This document shows positions 8,931 to 18,270 of a DNA stretch of 64,000 nt, piece by piece. The number at the start of each line of letters is the position of its first letter. The first letter of the stretch is position 1. Source of the DNA: Rs1 sp038900335 (GTDB taxonomy: Bacteria > Pseudomonadota > Gammaproteobacteria > Pseudomonadales > Balneatricaceae); contig JBBMRB010000001.1 of NCBI GenBank assembly GCA_038900335.1, positions 1-64,000 of the forward strand, read 5' to 3'. Under the pieces are notes generated by a model that did not search any database, had not been told where the DNA came from, and worked only from the letters and a program-made list of their open reading frames with translations. A program made the translations under genes and the position numbers.

Positions 8931-9129
8931 CAATTGAAGAATCTCAATCAAATACAATGTAAATAATATCAGTGGTATATCGCTACCATTTTGTTAGCTT
9001 ATACTTTTCTCTTACAGTGCGTTTGTAGGGGCGTTAGTGGGCTGTTATTTGCATTCGTACCTTTTCAGTTGTACATAGCCTCCAGGCAAGATTTATTAAA
9101 TACTAATAAATGTCTTTGAGGACAAATGT

Positions 9130-11043
9130 ATGAGTAAGTCAGTAATCCAAAACACATTAATATCAAGCACTCATTTAAGCTCAACTGCCAGAGTTGATAG
9201 TGAATCTATTAAGCCTTTTGCCAATGCCTGCAAAGTATATATCCAAGGTAGCCGTGAGGATATAAGAGTACCAATGCGTGCCATTAATTTAGCGGATTCG
9301 CCCGCATCTTTTGTCAGTGCTAATAATGCAGAAAAAAATGAACCGGTAATGATTTATGATACATCAGGACCTTATACCGATCCCGATATAATGATCGATG
9401 TTTGTAAAGGTTTAGCACCTATTCGTAGTGCGTGGATAGATGAGCGCAACGATACTGAATTGCTCGGTGGTTTAACATCAAATTATGGCCAGCAGCGTGC
9501 GGATAACAGCCGTTTAGATGCGTTAAGGTTTAATTTGCAATCTAGCCCGCGAAGAGCCAAGGCAGGTGCTAATGTCACTCAGTTACACTATGCCCGCCAA
9601 GGTATTATTACGCCTGAGATGGAGTTTATTGCTATCAGGGAGAATATGAAGCTAGTCGCGGCGAAAGATGACTTAGCTCTTAATTTTCAGCATCCAGGTC
9701 AAAACTTCGGTGCCAGTATTCCAGCACAAATAACGGCTGAATTTGTGCGTGAAGAAGTGGCGCGTGGTCGGGCGATTATTCCTGCTAATATCAATCATCC
9801 TGAATTGGAACCAATGATTATTGGGCGTAATTTTTTAGTCAAAATCAACGGTAATATCGGCAACTCCGCACTAGGCTCGTCTATCGAAAAAGAAGTTGAG
9901 AAGATGACTTGGGGCACGCGTTGGGGCTCAGATACGATCATGGATTTATCGACCGGTAAGAATATACATGAGACACGTGAGTGGATTATCCGTAATGCTC
10001 ATGTGCCAATTGGTACCGTGCCTATTTATCAAGCTCTTGAAAAAGTGAATGGGGTAGCAGAGGATTTAACGTGGGAAGTGTTTAGGGATACGTTAATTGA
10101 GCAGGCGGAACAGGGTGTTGATTATTTTACTATCCATGCTGGGGTGTTATTGCGTTATGTGCCGATGACAGCAAAAAGAGTGACTGGCATTGTCTCAAGA
10201 GGCGGCTCGATTATGGCGAAGTGGTGCTTGGCTCATCATCAAGAGAACTTCTTATATACACATTTTGAGGATATCTGTGAAATATGTAAAGCTTATGATG
10301 TTTCATTCTCACTAGGGGATGGCTTGCGCCCAGGCTCAATTGCTGATGCGAATGACGCGGCTCAGTTTGGCGAGCTAGAAACCCTCGGTGAGCTGACAAA
10401 AATAGCATGGCAACATGATGTACAAGTCATGATCGAGGGGCCTGGTCATGTGCCAATGCATATGATTAAAGAGAATATGGATAAACAGCTGGCAGAGTGC
10501 GATGAAGCTCCCTTTTATACATTGGGGCCTTTAACTACCGATATTGCCCCAGGTTATGATCACATTACCTCGGGTATTGGCGCAGCTATGATAGGTTGGT
10601 TTGGCTGTGCTATGTTGTGCTATGTTACTCCTAAAGAGCATCTAGGGTTGCCTAATAAAGATGATGTGAAAACTGGCATTATCACTTATAAAATAGCCGC
10701 TCACGCAGCTGATTTAGCCAAGGGGCATCCCGGTGCGCAAGTACGTGATAATGCGATGAGTAAAGCACGTTTTGAATTTAGATGGGAAGATCAATTTAAT
10801 CTCGCGTTAGATCCAGATACTGCACGCGCTTATCATGATGAGACGCTGCCAAAGCAATCTGCCAAGGTCGCCCATTTTTGTTCGATGTGTGGCCCTAAAT
10901 TTTGCTCTATGAAAATAAGCCAAGAAGTGCGCCAGCTAGATGATTCGCAAATTGCCTTATTAAGCAATGAGGTAGAGCTAGGAATGCAGGAGAAGTCTAA
11001 ACAGTTCAAAGAGTCGGGGTCACAGCTGTACCCACAAGTATAA
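9130..11043 (+). CDS. thiC: Phosphomethylpyrimidine synthase ThiC
   Basis: This radical-SAM enzyme converts aminoimidazole ribotide to HMP-P in thiamine pyrimidine synthesis. The 637-residue length is normal. Visible family signatures are 'MEFIAIRENM', 'GSRGGSIMAKWCL', 'DGLRPGSIADANDAAQF' and the C-terminal iron-sulfur cysteines in 'CSMCGPKFCSM'. ATG at 9130 follows a GAGG ribosome site. The preceding TPP riboswitch implies repression by thiamine pyrophosphate. It stands alone; other thi biosynthesis genes are not adjacent, although the thiamine transporter thiBPQ lies 33 kb away in the same window. Confidence 0.97.
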   Translation: MSKSVIQNTLISSTHLSSTARVDSESIKPFANACKVYIQGSREDIRVPMRAINLADSPASFVSANNAEKNEPVMIYDTSGPYTDPDIMIDVCKGLAPIRSAWIDERNDTELLGGLTSNYGQQRADNSRLDALRFNLQSSPRRAKAGANVTQLHYARQGIITPEMEFIAIRENMKLVAAKDDLALNFQHPGQNFGASIPAQITAEFVREEVARGRAIIPANINHPELEPMIIGRNFLVKINGNIGNSALGSSIEKEVEKMTWGTRWGSDTIMDLSTGKNIHETREWIIRNAHVPIGTVPIYQALEKVNGVAEDLTWEVFRDTLIEQAEQGVDYFTIHAGVLLRYVPMTAKRVTGIVSRGGSIMAKWCLAHHQENFLYTHFEDICEICKAYDVSFSLGDGLRPGSIADANDAAQFGELETLGELTKIAWQHDVQVMIEGPGHVPMHMIKENMDKQLAECDEAPFYTLGPLTTDIAPGYDHITSGIGAAMIGWFGCAMLCYVTPKEHLGLPNKDDVKTGIITYKIAAHAADLAKGHPGAQVRDNAMSKARFEFRWEDQFNLALDPDTARAYHDETLPKQSAKVAHFCSMCGPKFCSMKISQEVRQLDDSQIALLSNEVELGMQEKSKQFKESGSQLYPQV

Positions 11044-11053
11044 TTATATGCAA

Positions 11054-11080
11054 GCTAGTCGCTGTAGGCGGCTAGCCTTT
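11054..11080. terminator. Bidirectional hairpin between thiC and the LysR gene
   Basis: GCTAGTCGC and GCGGCTAGC form a 9-bp stem with one G-U pair and a TGTAG loop, followed by CTTTATT on the plus strand. It lies in the 35-bp gap between convergent genes. Confidence 0.65.
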
Positions 11081-11966
11081 ATTGTTTCTCCCAGGGTGGA
11101 ATAGGTTGAAATTGTGTTAATAAAAAATCAATCATAGCTCGCACTTTCGGTGCAACAATACGGTTACTTGGGTATAGCACCCACAGTGATGATTCAGTGA
11201 TAAGAGGGTAGTCGGCGAGTACTTCTACTAGTTTTGCAGATGCTAGGCTCTGCTGAGCGTTCCACATAGATTTTATACCAATACCCATGCCGCTCTCTAT
11301 TAATAAGCGCATGGCTTCACCATCATTAACCGCTAGAGTATTAGCGGTTGTAATCGTTTCACCATTGCTAAACTTCCAGCGATTACTGCCCATAAAGTTA
11401 ACACATTGGTGTTTTAGTAAATCATTAGGTTTTTTAGGTGCGCCGTATTGCTCTATATAGTGAGGTGAGGCAACTAAGATGCGCTGATCAGTCGCCAGTT
11501 TTCGCGCTATCATGCTACTATCGCTTAAATTGGCATTGCGAATAACAATGTCGTAAGCACTTTCAACGGCATCGAGAATTTCATCAGATAATCTTAAATC
11601 CAGTGTCACTAGCGGGTATAATTTTATGAATTGTGCGAGCAAAGGGATAACGTGCATACGTGCAAAAGAGCTTGGCATTGCCATGCGTAATAACCCCTTA
11701 GGTTGGGTTTTTTCTGTGCTATTTAAATTCAGCCCTATTTCAAGGGTTTCTACTACTTGTTTGGCGTAAGGTAAAAAGGCAGCACCGTCTGTTGTTAATG
11801 AGACGGCGCGAGTGGTTCTATTAAATAAGCGAAAACCAGTGCTTTCTTCAAGTTTAGCTAACCGTGCGCTAGCACTGGCAGGCGACAGTGATAAGTCACG
11901 TGCGGCACTAGTAATCGCTCCTAATTCAGCTACTCGTAAAAATAAACGTATTGATAATATATCCAT
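11079..11966 (-). CDS. LysR-family transcriptional regulator
   Basis: The N-terminal winged helix reads 'MDILSIRLFLRVAELGAI', then 'LSPASASARLAKLEE' and 'LFNRTTRAVSLT'. The effector domain follows ('MAMPSSFARMHVIPLL'), in a total of about 295 residues. The frame opens further upstream with a TTG at 12002, but LysR alignments favour the ATG at 11966. It is divergent from the oxidoreductase cluster that starts at 12078. By the usual LysR arrangement it probably controls that cluster from the shared 111-bp gap. The inducer is unknown; related regulators often sense electrophiles or redox-active compounds. Confidence 0.88.
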   Translation of the reverse strand: MDILSIRLFLRVAELGAITSAARDLSLSPASASARLAKLEESTGFRLFNRTTRAVSLTTDGAAFLPYAKQVVETLEIGLNLNSTEKTQPKGLLRMAMPSSFARMHVIPLLAQFIKLYPLVTLDLRLSDEILDAVESAYDIVIRNANLSDSSMIARKLATDQRILVASPHYIEQYGAPKKPNDLLKHQCVNFMGSNRWKFSNGETITTANTLAVNDGEAMRLLIESGMGIGIKSMWNAQQSLASAKLVEVLADYPLITESSLWVLYPSNRIVAPKVRAMIDFLLTQFQPIPPWEKQ

Positions 11967-12077
11967 ATTATCAAAAATATACGAATTATCTTTCCTAAAC
12001 AACCGCTATTATCATTTTTTCAAAAGAAGTTATAGTAGTAACCATTAAATAACGATACTTGATTGAAGGTAATGAAT

Positions 12078-13082
12078 ATGAAAGCAATAGGATATAAACA
12101 AGCGGGCGCAATCAGTGCAACTGATTCATTAGTAGATTTTGTGGCAGCAGAGCCAACACTAGGATCACGTGATTTACTTGTTGAGGTGCGTGGTATCTCA
12201 GTAAACCCGGTGGATGTTAAAGTACGAGCAGCTATGGGGCCTGAATCAGGTACTAAAATCATCGGTTATGATGCCGCTGGTATCGTGCGTGAAGTAGGCA
12301 GTGAAGTTAGCCTTTTTAAAGTAGGCGATGAAGTGTTTTATGCCGGTGACTTTACCCGCGATGGCACTAACGCACAATTGCATGGCGTCGATGAAAGGCT
12401 TGTTGGCCACAAGCCAAAAACACTAGGTTTCGCTGATGCAGCAGGGCTACCACTGACATCAATTACCGCATGGGAAATACTGTTTCACTCATTCGCTATT
12501 AAAGAAGGCGAAGGTAAAGGTGAGAGCATTTTAATAGTAGGCGGTGCAGGTGGTGTTGGCTCTATATTAATTCAACTGGCTAAAAAGTTAACACAGTTAA
12601 CGGTCATAACAACAGCGTCACGACCTGAGACAGTGCAGTGGGTTAAAAAAATGGGTGCTGATCATGTTATTAATCATCACCAATCACTCACTGAGCAAGT
12701 GGCAGCTTTGGGCTTGGAGCCTAAATATGTGGCCTCGCTAAATGGAACACAAGAGAATTTTGCATCGATTATTGAGCTAATTAAACCTCGTGGTCATATC
12801 GCTTTAATAGATGATCCAGAAACCATAGACATCCACGCGATTAAATTAAAAGCATTGAGTTTTAGCTGGGAGTTTATGTTTACCCGCTCTCTTTACAAAA
12901 CAGCTGATATGCAAGTACAGCACGAGTTGTTAAATAGTGTATCTAGGTTGATTGATAACGAGACATTACAATCTACAGTGACCAAAAATTTAGGCAAGCT
13001 AACGGCACAAACCTTAAAAGCTGCACATATTGAGCAAGAAAGTGGCCGTGTTATCGGTAAAAATGTACTTGATGGTTTTTAA
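12078..13082 (+). CDS. Zinc-type alcohol dehydrogenase-like quinone oxidoreductase
   Basis: This is a medium-chain dehydrogenase/reductase of the quinone oxidoreductase branch. It has an N-terminal GroES-like fold ('RGISVNPVDVKVRA', 'GYDAAGIV') and an NADPH-binding Rossmann motif 'IVGGAGGVGSILIQLAKK'. Catalytic zinc ligands are not evident. The ATG at 12078 lies 8 nt after GAAGG; the upstream TTG and ATG in the same frame are badly spaced. It is probably an NADPH-dependent reductase of quinones or enones. It leads a three-gene group divergent from a LysR regulator. Confidence 0.85.
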   Translation: MKAIGYKQAGAISATDSLVDFVAAEPTLGSRDLLVEVRGISVNPVDVKVRAAMGPESGTKIIGYDAAGIVREVGSEVSLFKVGDEVFYAGDFTRDGTNAQLHGVDERLVGHKPKTLGFADAAGLPLTSITAWEILFHSFAIKEGEGKGESILIVGGAGGVGSILIQLAKKLTQLTVITTASRPETVQWVKKMGADHVINHHQSLTEQVAALGLEPKYVASLNGTQENFASIIELIKPRGHIALIDDPETIDIHAIKLKALSFSWEFMFTRSLYKTADMQVQHELLNSVSRLIDNETLQSTVTKNLGKLTAQTLKAAHIEQESGRVIGKNVLDGF

Positions 13083-13133
13083 TCAAACTGCATAGACTTA
13101 CAACGATGTACGATGAGACGACAGGAGAGCACC

Positions 13134-13919
13134 ATGCTAGCGCAAGCACATGTTAACTATCATATTATCAGTGATCAGCAACAAGCTTACTATATTGATG
13201 CTAACGGTGAAAAAGGCAAAATTCTTGCACCTGTCGTCGTACCGACACAAATCACTGTTAAGGATGTACGCTCTAATAACAGTGAGCTAAACTTTTGGCG
13301 CGACAGCTTAACGTTCATCGAAAGCCATTCTCAAGTTAGTGAGTTTAGTCAAGGTAGTGACTGGCAAGCTCAATATGATCAAGAGCTTAGCACACTTTTA
13401 TCGACACAGATCAACGCTAAAGAAGTGATAGTATTTGATCATACAATCAGAGTTGATGATAGCCAATCAACCCGTAAACCTGCGCGCAATGTCCACAGTG
13501 ATTATAGTGAACACGGTGCAAATGCGCGTTTAAAAGATATTATGGGTGATGAAAAAGCCAAGCAGTGGCAACAAGGTCACTTTGGTTTTGTCAATGTATG
13601 GCGGCCAGTGCAGCAGGTTGTTAAAAGTGCACCATTAGGTTTTATACGTCCGCAAAGTATATTGACAAAGGACTGGCTATTACTGCGTTTAATATATCCT
13701 GATCGAGTCGGTGAAATTTTAGGCGTCATCGCAAATACTGAGCACCAATGGATTTACATGGCGGATATGACGCCTGAAGAAGTGGCTATATTCAACATTT
13801 ACGATAATCAACAGTTGAGCCCAATTGCTCACAGTGCGCTGGATTTGATTAATGAGCCAAATACAGCACCAACACCGATCAGAAAAAGCATAGAGAGCAG
13901 AACTCTCGTTCGATATTAA
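13134..13919 (+). CDS. CmcJ/NvfI-family oxidoreductase-like protein
   Basis: 261 residues. The region 'RPARNVHSDYSEHGANARL', followed by 'FVNVWRPVQQVVKSAPLGF', matches the CmcJ/NvfI/GA4-desaturase-like family. These are non-heme iron, 2-oxoglutarate-type oxygenases best known from fungal secondary metabolism and cephamycin synthesis; bacterial members are mostly uncharacterised. H-x-D in 'VHSDYS' is a plausible iron-ligand pair. The start at 13134 follows AGGAG by 6 nt. It lies 51 bp after the oxidoreductase and 94 bp before an SDR gene, probably one transcription unit. Substrate unknown. Confidence 0.7.
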   Translation: MLAQAHVNYHIISDQQQAYYIDANGEKGKILAPVVVPTQITVKDVRSNNSELNFWRDSLTFIESHSQVSEFSQGSDWQAQYDQELSTLLSTQINAKEVIVFDHTIRVDDSQSTRKPARNVHSDYSEHGANARLKDIMGDEKAKQWQQGHFGFVNVWRPVQQVVKSAPLGFIRPQSILTKDWLLLRLIYPDRVGEILGVIANTEHQWIYMADMTPEEVAIFNIYDNQQLSPIAHSALDLINEPNTAPTPIRKSIESRTLVRY

Positions 13920-14013
13920 GCCATTGGCTTATTCTAGCGGCAAAGACAGTGACGCTAATGCAATCTCTAATACAAGTATGGCGTTTAATTAATAGAATAT
14001 TAAGGAGCAAGAG

Positions 14014-14823
14014 ATGAAAAAAACGATATTACTGACCGGTGCTACAGATGGTATTGGTTTACAGACAGCTAAAAAGCTATTGGCTTTGGGGCACAATGTA
14101 TTATTACACGGGCGCAATGGCCAAAAGTTAGCAGATGTTGCACAATCTTTAGCGCTGATACCTGAGCGCGGTGTTATCGACAGTTATGTTGCTGATTTAT
14201 CAATATTGGCTGACGTTGAAGCATTGGCCAGTGCTGTCAGTGCTAAATATCAGAAAATTGATGTGCTGATCAATAATGCTGGCGTTTTTAAAATGAGCGA
14301 TGCTATTAATGCGCAAGGCGTTGATGCTCGCTTTATTGTTAATACCATCGCACCTTTTTTATTAACTAAACGTTTATTGCCACTGTTAGATAAAGATGCA
14401 AGAGTGATTAACTTATCATCAGCTGCTCAATCACCTGTTGATTTAACTGCATTGGCGGCCAAGCATCATCTATCAGACAGCATGGCCTACGCTCAAAGTA
14501 AATTAGCGTTAACCATGTGGTCTTTTGAGTTGGCCAAGCAGCTGGCTAATACTGGGCCTGCTATTATTGCGCTTAACCCTAAATCATTATTGGCAACCAA
14601 CATGGTAAAAGAAGCTTATGGTATTGCCGGCAGTGATTTATCAGTCGGTGCGGATATATTAGTAAAATCAGCACTGTCAGCTGAGTTTTCGGGCGCTACA
14701 GGTACTTATTTTGATAATGATATTGCTCAATTTAGCGATCCACACCCTGATGCATTAAACCCACAAAAGCGTCGAGCAGTGCTACAAACAATAGAGCAGT
14801 TCTTGAAAGATGCAGACGCTTAA
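14014..14823 (+). CDS. Short-chain dehydrogenase/reductase
   Basis: This is a classical SDR. The cofactor motif is 'LTGATDGIGLQTAKK' (TGxxxGIG), followed by 'NNAG', a catalytic serine in 'VINLSSAAQSP', and YxxxK in 'MAYAQSKLALT'. At 269 residues the length is usual. A strong AGGAG precedes the ATG. It is third in the LysR-linked cluster, so it probably acts on the same unknown carbonyl or alcohol substrate class as its neighbours. Confidence 0.88.
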   Translation: MKKTILLTGATDGIGLQTAKKLLALGHNVLLHGRNGQKLADVAQSLALIPERGVIDSYVADLSILADVEALASAVSAKYQKIDVLINNAGVFKMSDAINAQGVDARFIVNTIAPFLLTKRLLPLLDKDARVINLSSAAQSPVDLTALAAKHHLSDSMAYAQSKLALTMWSFELAKQLANTGPAIIALNPKSLLATNMVKEAYGIAGSDLSVGADILVKSALSAEFSGATGTYFDNDIAQFSDPHPDALNPQKRRAVLQTIEQFLKDADA

Positions 14824-15036
14824 GTATGAGTATTGCTGTCCTGTTCCGCGTATACACTATAGCTTAAATTTATTCTTAGCTGCTATGGCTTAAATATAAA
14901 TATAAATATGGATAAGTACAAAAACTGTCGCATAAGTAAGGCTACCTTTTATTGGTTAAAATAGATAAAGTAGCCACAATGATTAAAGAGCGTTAAAATT
15001 GATACGCTATTGACCACTTATGATTGAGAGGTGAAA

Positions 15037-15633
15037 ATGTCACTACTTGCTTTGCCTATTATCGATGGAGAATTATCATTAGATGATGATTTTTTAACGC
15101 CAGAGCAAGCAGATTCTGTGTTATCCATTTTATTAGATGAGCTGCCTTGGCGACACGATGAAATTACTGTGTTTGCCAAAACACACTTGATGCCAAGGCT
15201 GCATTGTTATCAGACCCAAACCGAGCAATCACTTACCTATTCAAGTTTAACATTACCTGCACAGCCTTATCACCCCAAAGTGTTGCAACTAAAAAAGTAT
15301 CTTGAGGCGCTAACGGGCCTTGAGTTTAACGCGGTATTAATTAACCTATATCGCGATGGTTTAGATAAAATGGGCTGGCACGCTGATGATGAGCCTGAAT
15401 ATGGGCTTGAGCCAAATATCGCATCCATTAGCTTAGGTGCAAAACGCGCTTTCAAACTAAAGCATAGCAACAAAGCGGCAGGTGATATCACACTTGAATT
15501 AGGCCACGGCTCGCTGTTGTTGATGGCAGGCTCGTTACAGCAGCACTGGCAACACTCACTGCCACAGCGCAAGAATATAACGCAAGTACGCATCAACTTA
15601 ACCTTTCGCTATCTTGTGAATGCTCAGCCATAA
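15037..15633 (+). CDS. AlkB-like 2OG-Fe(II) dioxygenase
   Basis: The 198-residue protein matches the ALKBH2/3-like DNA repair dioxygenases. Motifs are 'LINLYRDGLDKMGWHADDE' (HxD iron ligands), 'LGAKRAFKLKH', the distal His in 'QQHWQHSLPQ', and the 2-oxoglutarate arginine region 'RINLTFR'. It probably removes alkyl lesions from bases by oxidative demethylation. GAGAGGTG is placed correctly for the ATG at 15037 and too close for the GTG at 15031. It stands alone between the SDR gene and hemB. Confidence 0.9.
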   Translation: MSLLALPIIDGELSLDDDFLTPEQADSVLSILLDELPWRHDEITVFAKTHLMPRLHCYQTQTEQSLTYSSLTLPAQPYHPKVLQLKKYLEALTGLEFNAVLINLYRDGLDKMGWHADDEPEYGLEPNIASISLGAKRAFKLKHSNKAAGDITLELGHGSLLLMAGSLQQHWQHSLPQRKNITQVRINLTFRYLVNAQP

Positions 15634-15838
15634 TTTTGACAAAACCAGCGGCTTTTCGCGATGCAAGGTGCTGTTTAGCGTCAAATAGTTGAGCTTTTTC
15701 GCCAAATACAGCTGATTTTTTCGATTAAATACTAATCGAGGATGATAATAAAGTTGATAGGAGTATGATTCGCTCATCAGATTATCTTGTTGGTTATAAC
15801 AAGAGCAATAACAGTAATATTAGTAAAGAGTATATTAT

Positions 15839-16810
15839 ATGACCGCCACTCCTAGTTTCCGCTTTAGACGTTTACGCCGTACCCCTGTGTTACGCAGTTT
15901 GACTCGCCAAACTCAGCTCAGTGCTGATGATTTTATCTTGCCTTTATTTATAGAAGAAAATATCAGCGAGAGTGTTGCCATTGAAAGTATGCCAGGGGTG
16001 AGTCGTATTCCTGAAAGTGCGTTACATGACAGAGTGAAAGAAGTTTGGGCGAACGGTATTAAGGCGATAATATTATTTGGTGTCTCCCATCATAAAGATG
16101 ACTGTGGCAGTGACAGCTGGGATGATGAAGGTCTATTAGCGCGTTGCATTAAAATTGCCAAAGCGGCAGAACCAGAAATGCTAGTAATCAGTGATAACTG
16201 TTTTTGTGAATATACAGATCATGGCCATTGCGGTGTAGTGGTGGATGATGATGTTGATAATGATGCAACTTTAATTAATTTGCAAAAACAAGTACTTAGC
16301 TGTGCAAGATCAGGTGTTGATATGATCGCACCTTCAGGCATGATGGATGGTATGATTCAAGCCATTCGCCAAGCATTAGACAGTGAAGGTTATGGCCATA
16401 TCCCAATAATGAGCTACTCAACTAAATTCGCCTCTGCATTTTATGGCCCATTTAGAGAAGCGGTGGACAGCAGCTTTAAAGGCACACGCAGTACTTATCA
16501 GCAAGACCCAGCCAACCCTAGAGAAGCATTGGCAGAATCAATGCAAGATGAGGCAGAAGGTGCTGATATTTTAATGGTGAAACCAGGCATTGCCTACCTT
16601 GATGTGATCGCAAACATTAAACAACACAGCTCATTACCCTTAGCGGTTTACCAAGTTAGCGGTGAGTTTGCGATGATAAAAGCGGCCGCTATTGCAGGTG
16701 TCATTGATGAAAAAGCGATTGTATTAGAGAGCATGATTGCCTTTAAGCGCGCAGGCTGTGATTTAATTATTACCTATTTTGCTGAAGATATTGTTAAGTG
16801 GCTTAAGTAA
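15839..16810 (+). CDS. hemB: Delta-aminolevulinic acid dehydratase (porphobilinogen synthase)
   Basis: It condenses two 5-aminolevulinates to porphobilinogen for haem synthesis. The 323-residue product has the N-terminal 'RLRRTPVLRSL', the metal-binding cysteines in 'DNCFCEYTDHGHCG', and the two active-site lysines in 'MSYSTKFASAFYGPF' and 'ILMVKPG'. It is monocistronic here. A second haem gene, hemN, lies 23 kb downstream. Confidence 0.97.
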   Translation: MTATPSFRFRRLRRTPVLRSLTRQTQLSADDFILPLFIEENISESVAIESMPGVSRIPESALHDRVKEVWANGIKAIILFGVSHHKDDCGSDSWDDEGLLARCIKIAKAAEPEMLVISDNCFCEYTDHGHCGVVVDDDVDNDATLINLQKQVLSCARSGVDMIAPSGMMDGMIQAIRQALDSEGYGHIPIMSYSTKFASAFYGPFREAVDSSFKGTRSTYQQDPANPREALAESMQDEAEGADILMVKPGIAYLDVIANIKQHSSLPLAVYQVSGEFAMIKAAAIAGVIDEKAIVLESMIAFKRAGCDLIITYFAEDIVKWLK

Positions 16811-16874
16811 GCCGCTTTAAGCTGGGAGTGTTACTGTAAACACTCGCGTCAGATTTAACATTGAGAAGTTATTT

Positions 16875-18098
16875 ATGTCCAAAAAACAAAAACTACTGAG
16901 CTCTTTAATTATATTTTCTTGTGTACTTTTAGTGCTCAATTTTGGTTTGCGATCATCAATGGGCTTCTTTCTCAATCCTATTTCTGAAGAGTTTGGCTTT
17001 GGCCGTGAAGTGTTTGCTTTTTCTCTGGCGCTGCAAAACTTGTGTTGGGGGTTGTTTCAGCCTATAGCAGGTGCCTTTGCTGATAGATTCGGCACCTTTA
17101 AAACGCTGGTGTTTGGTGCGATAGTTTATGCAGCGGGGCTGTATTTTACCTCGATTGCTGAATCAGTGTTTGATTTACACGTCGCAGCGGGCTTGTTGAT
17201 CGGTATGGGCATAGCGGGCACCGGATTTGGTGTGGTATTGCCAGCAATGGCGCGCATGGTCTCAGCTGAAAAAAGAGCCATGGCGCTAGGCCTTGGCACC
17301 GCAGCAGGATCAGCGGGACAGTTTTTAGTGATACCAGCCGCACAGGCGCTAATAGCGGATTATGGTTGGCAGTTAACGTTAATGTTCTTAGCCTTAGGTG
17401 CGCTCACAATGGTCGCGTTGGCAATGCCTTTTGCCAACGATAAAGGCGGTCAGAAGACCGTACTAGAAAAAAATGACCTGAGCATGAAAGAAGCGTTAAA
17501 AGAAGCGACCAGTAATGTTCATTATTGGTTGTTGATAGCAGGTTTTTTTGTCTGTGGTTTTCAATTAGCCTTTATTACAGTGCACATGCCATCTTACTTA
17601 CATGACAAAGGTTTTGGCCCCAATGTCGCCGTCATATGTTTATCACTGATAGGCTTTTTCAATATTATCGGTTGTCTGCTCTTTGGCAACTGGTCAGGGC
17701 GATATTCAAAGAAAAACTTATTAGGTTTAATCTACTTCTTCAGGGCTGTGGCCATCGCAGCCTTTATGATTTACCCAATAAGTATTGTATCAGTGTATAT
17801 ATTCGCTATCGTTACCGGCTTTTTATGGTTGGCAACGGTGCCGGCAACATCGGGCATTGTAGCGCAAATGTTCGGTTTAAAGTATATGGGTACCCTCTAT
17901 GGCATCGTCTTTTTAAATCATCAATTGGGATCATTTCTAGGGGTTTGGCTCGGCGGTTACTTATATGATGAAACCGGCTCTTACGACATTGTCTGGTACA
18001 GCGCGGCAGTTATCGCACTAATCACCGCCATCATCCATATCTTTATCGATGAGCGCCCAGTGCTTAGAATAAGAGAAGCTCAGGCGCAAGTAGTTTGA
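16875..18098 (+). CDS. MFS transporter, oxalate/monocarboxylate-like
   Basis: 407 residues with about twelve hydrophobic helices and the MFS signature between TM2 and TM3 ('GAFADRFGTFKTLVFGA'). The N-terminus 'NFGLRSSMGFFLNPISEEFG' and 'GTAAGSAGQFLVIP' resemble the OxlT/monocarboxylate-porter branch. A small organic acid is the probable substrate. It sits 64 bp after hemB on the same strand, with no clear functional link. Confidence 0.82.
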   Translation: MSKKQKLLSSLIIFSCVLLVLNFGLRSSMGFFLNPISEEFGFGREVFAFSLALQNLCWGLFQPIAGAFADRFGTFKTLVFGAIVYAAGLYFTSIAESVFDLHVAAGLLIGMGIAGTGFGVVLPAMARMVSAEKRAMALGLGTAAGSAGQFLVIPAAQALIADYGWQLTLMFLALGALTMVALAMPFANDKGGQKTVLEKNDLSMKEALKEATSNVHYWLLIAGFFVCGFQLAFITVHMPSYLHDKGFGPNVAVICLSLIGFFNIIGCLLFGNWSGRYSKKNLLGLIYFFRAVAIAAFMIYPISIVSVYIFAIVTGFLWLATVPATSGIVAQMFGLKYMGTLYGIVFLNHQLGSFLGVWLGGYLYDETGSYDIVWYSAAVIALITAIIHIFIDERPVLRIREAQAQVV

Positions 18099-18197
18099 GA
18101 GGGGAAAACTATATCATCATAATGCAATTTTCATGGCACTAGCATTTAAGTTGATAAGAATATTATCGGAATAAGAACAGTTTATGGTGAGTCAAAG

Positions 18198-18218
18198 TGC
18201 TTATAGGCACTATAAGCA
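18198..18218. terminator. Hairpin between the convergent MFS and TIR genes
   Basis: TGCTTATAG and CTATAAGCA form a perfect 9-bp stem around GCA. A second near-palindrome (GTAAGCCTTAAGACTTAC) lies at 18233-18250. Neither has a long T-run, so termination is inferred from position. Confidence 0.45.
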
Positions 18219-18270
18219 ATACGAGATGGAAAGTAAGCCTTAAGACTTACTATCTACCTCAGGGCAGTAG

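Noticed and set aside
17636..17968. 110-codon plus-strand frame within the MFS gene
   Set aside because: It is a shifted frame inside a well-defined transporter with no independent start signals.
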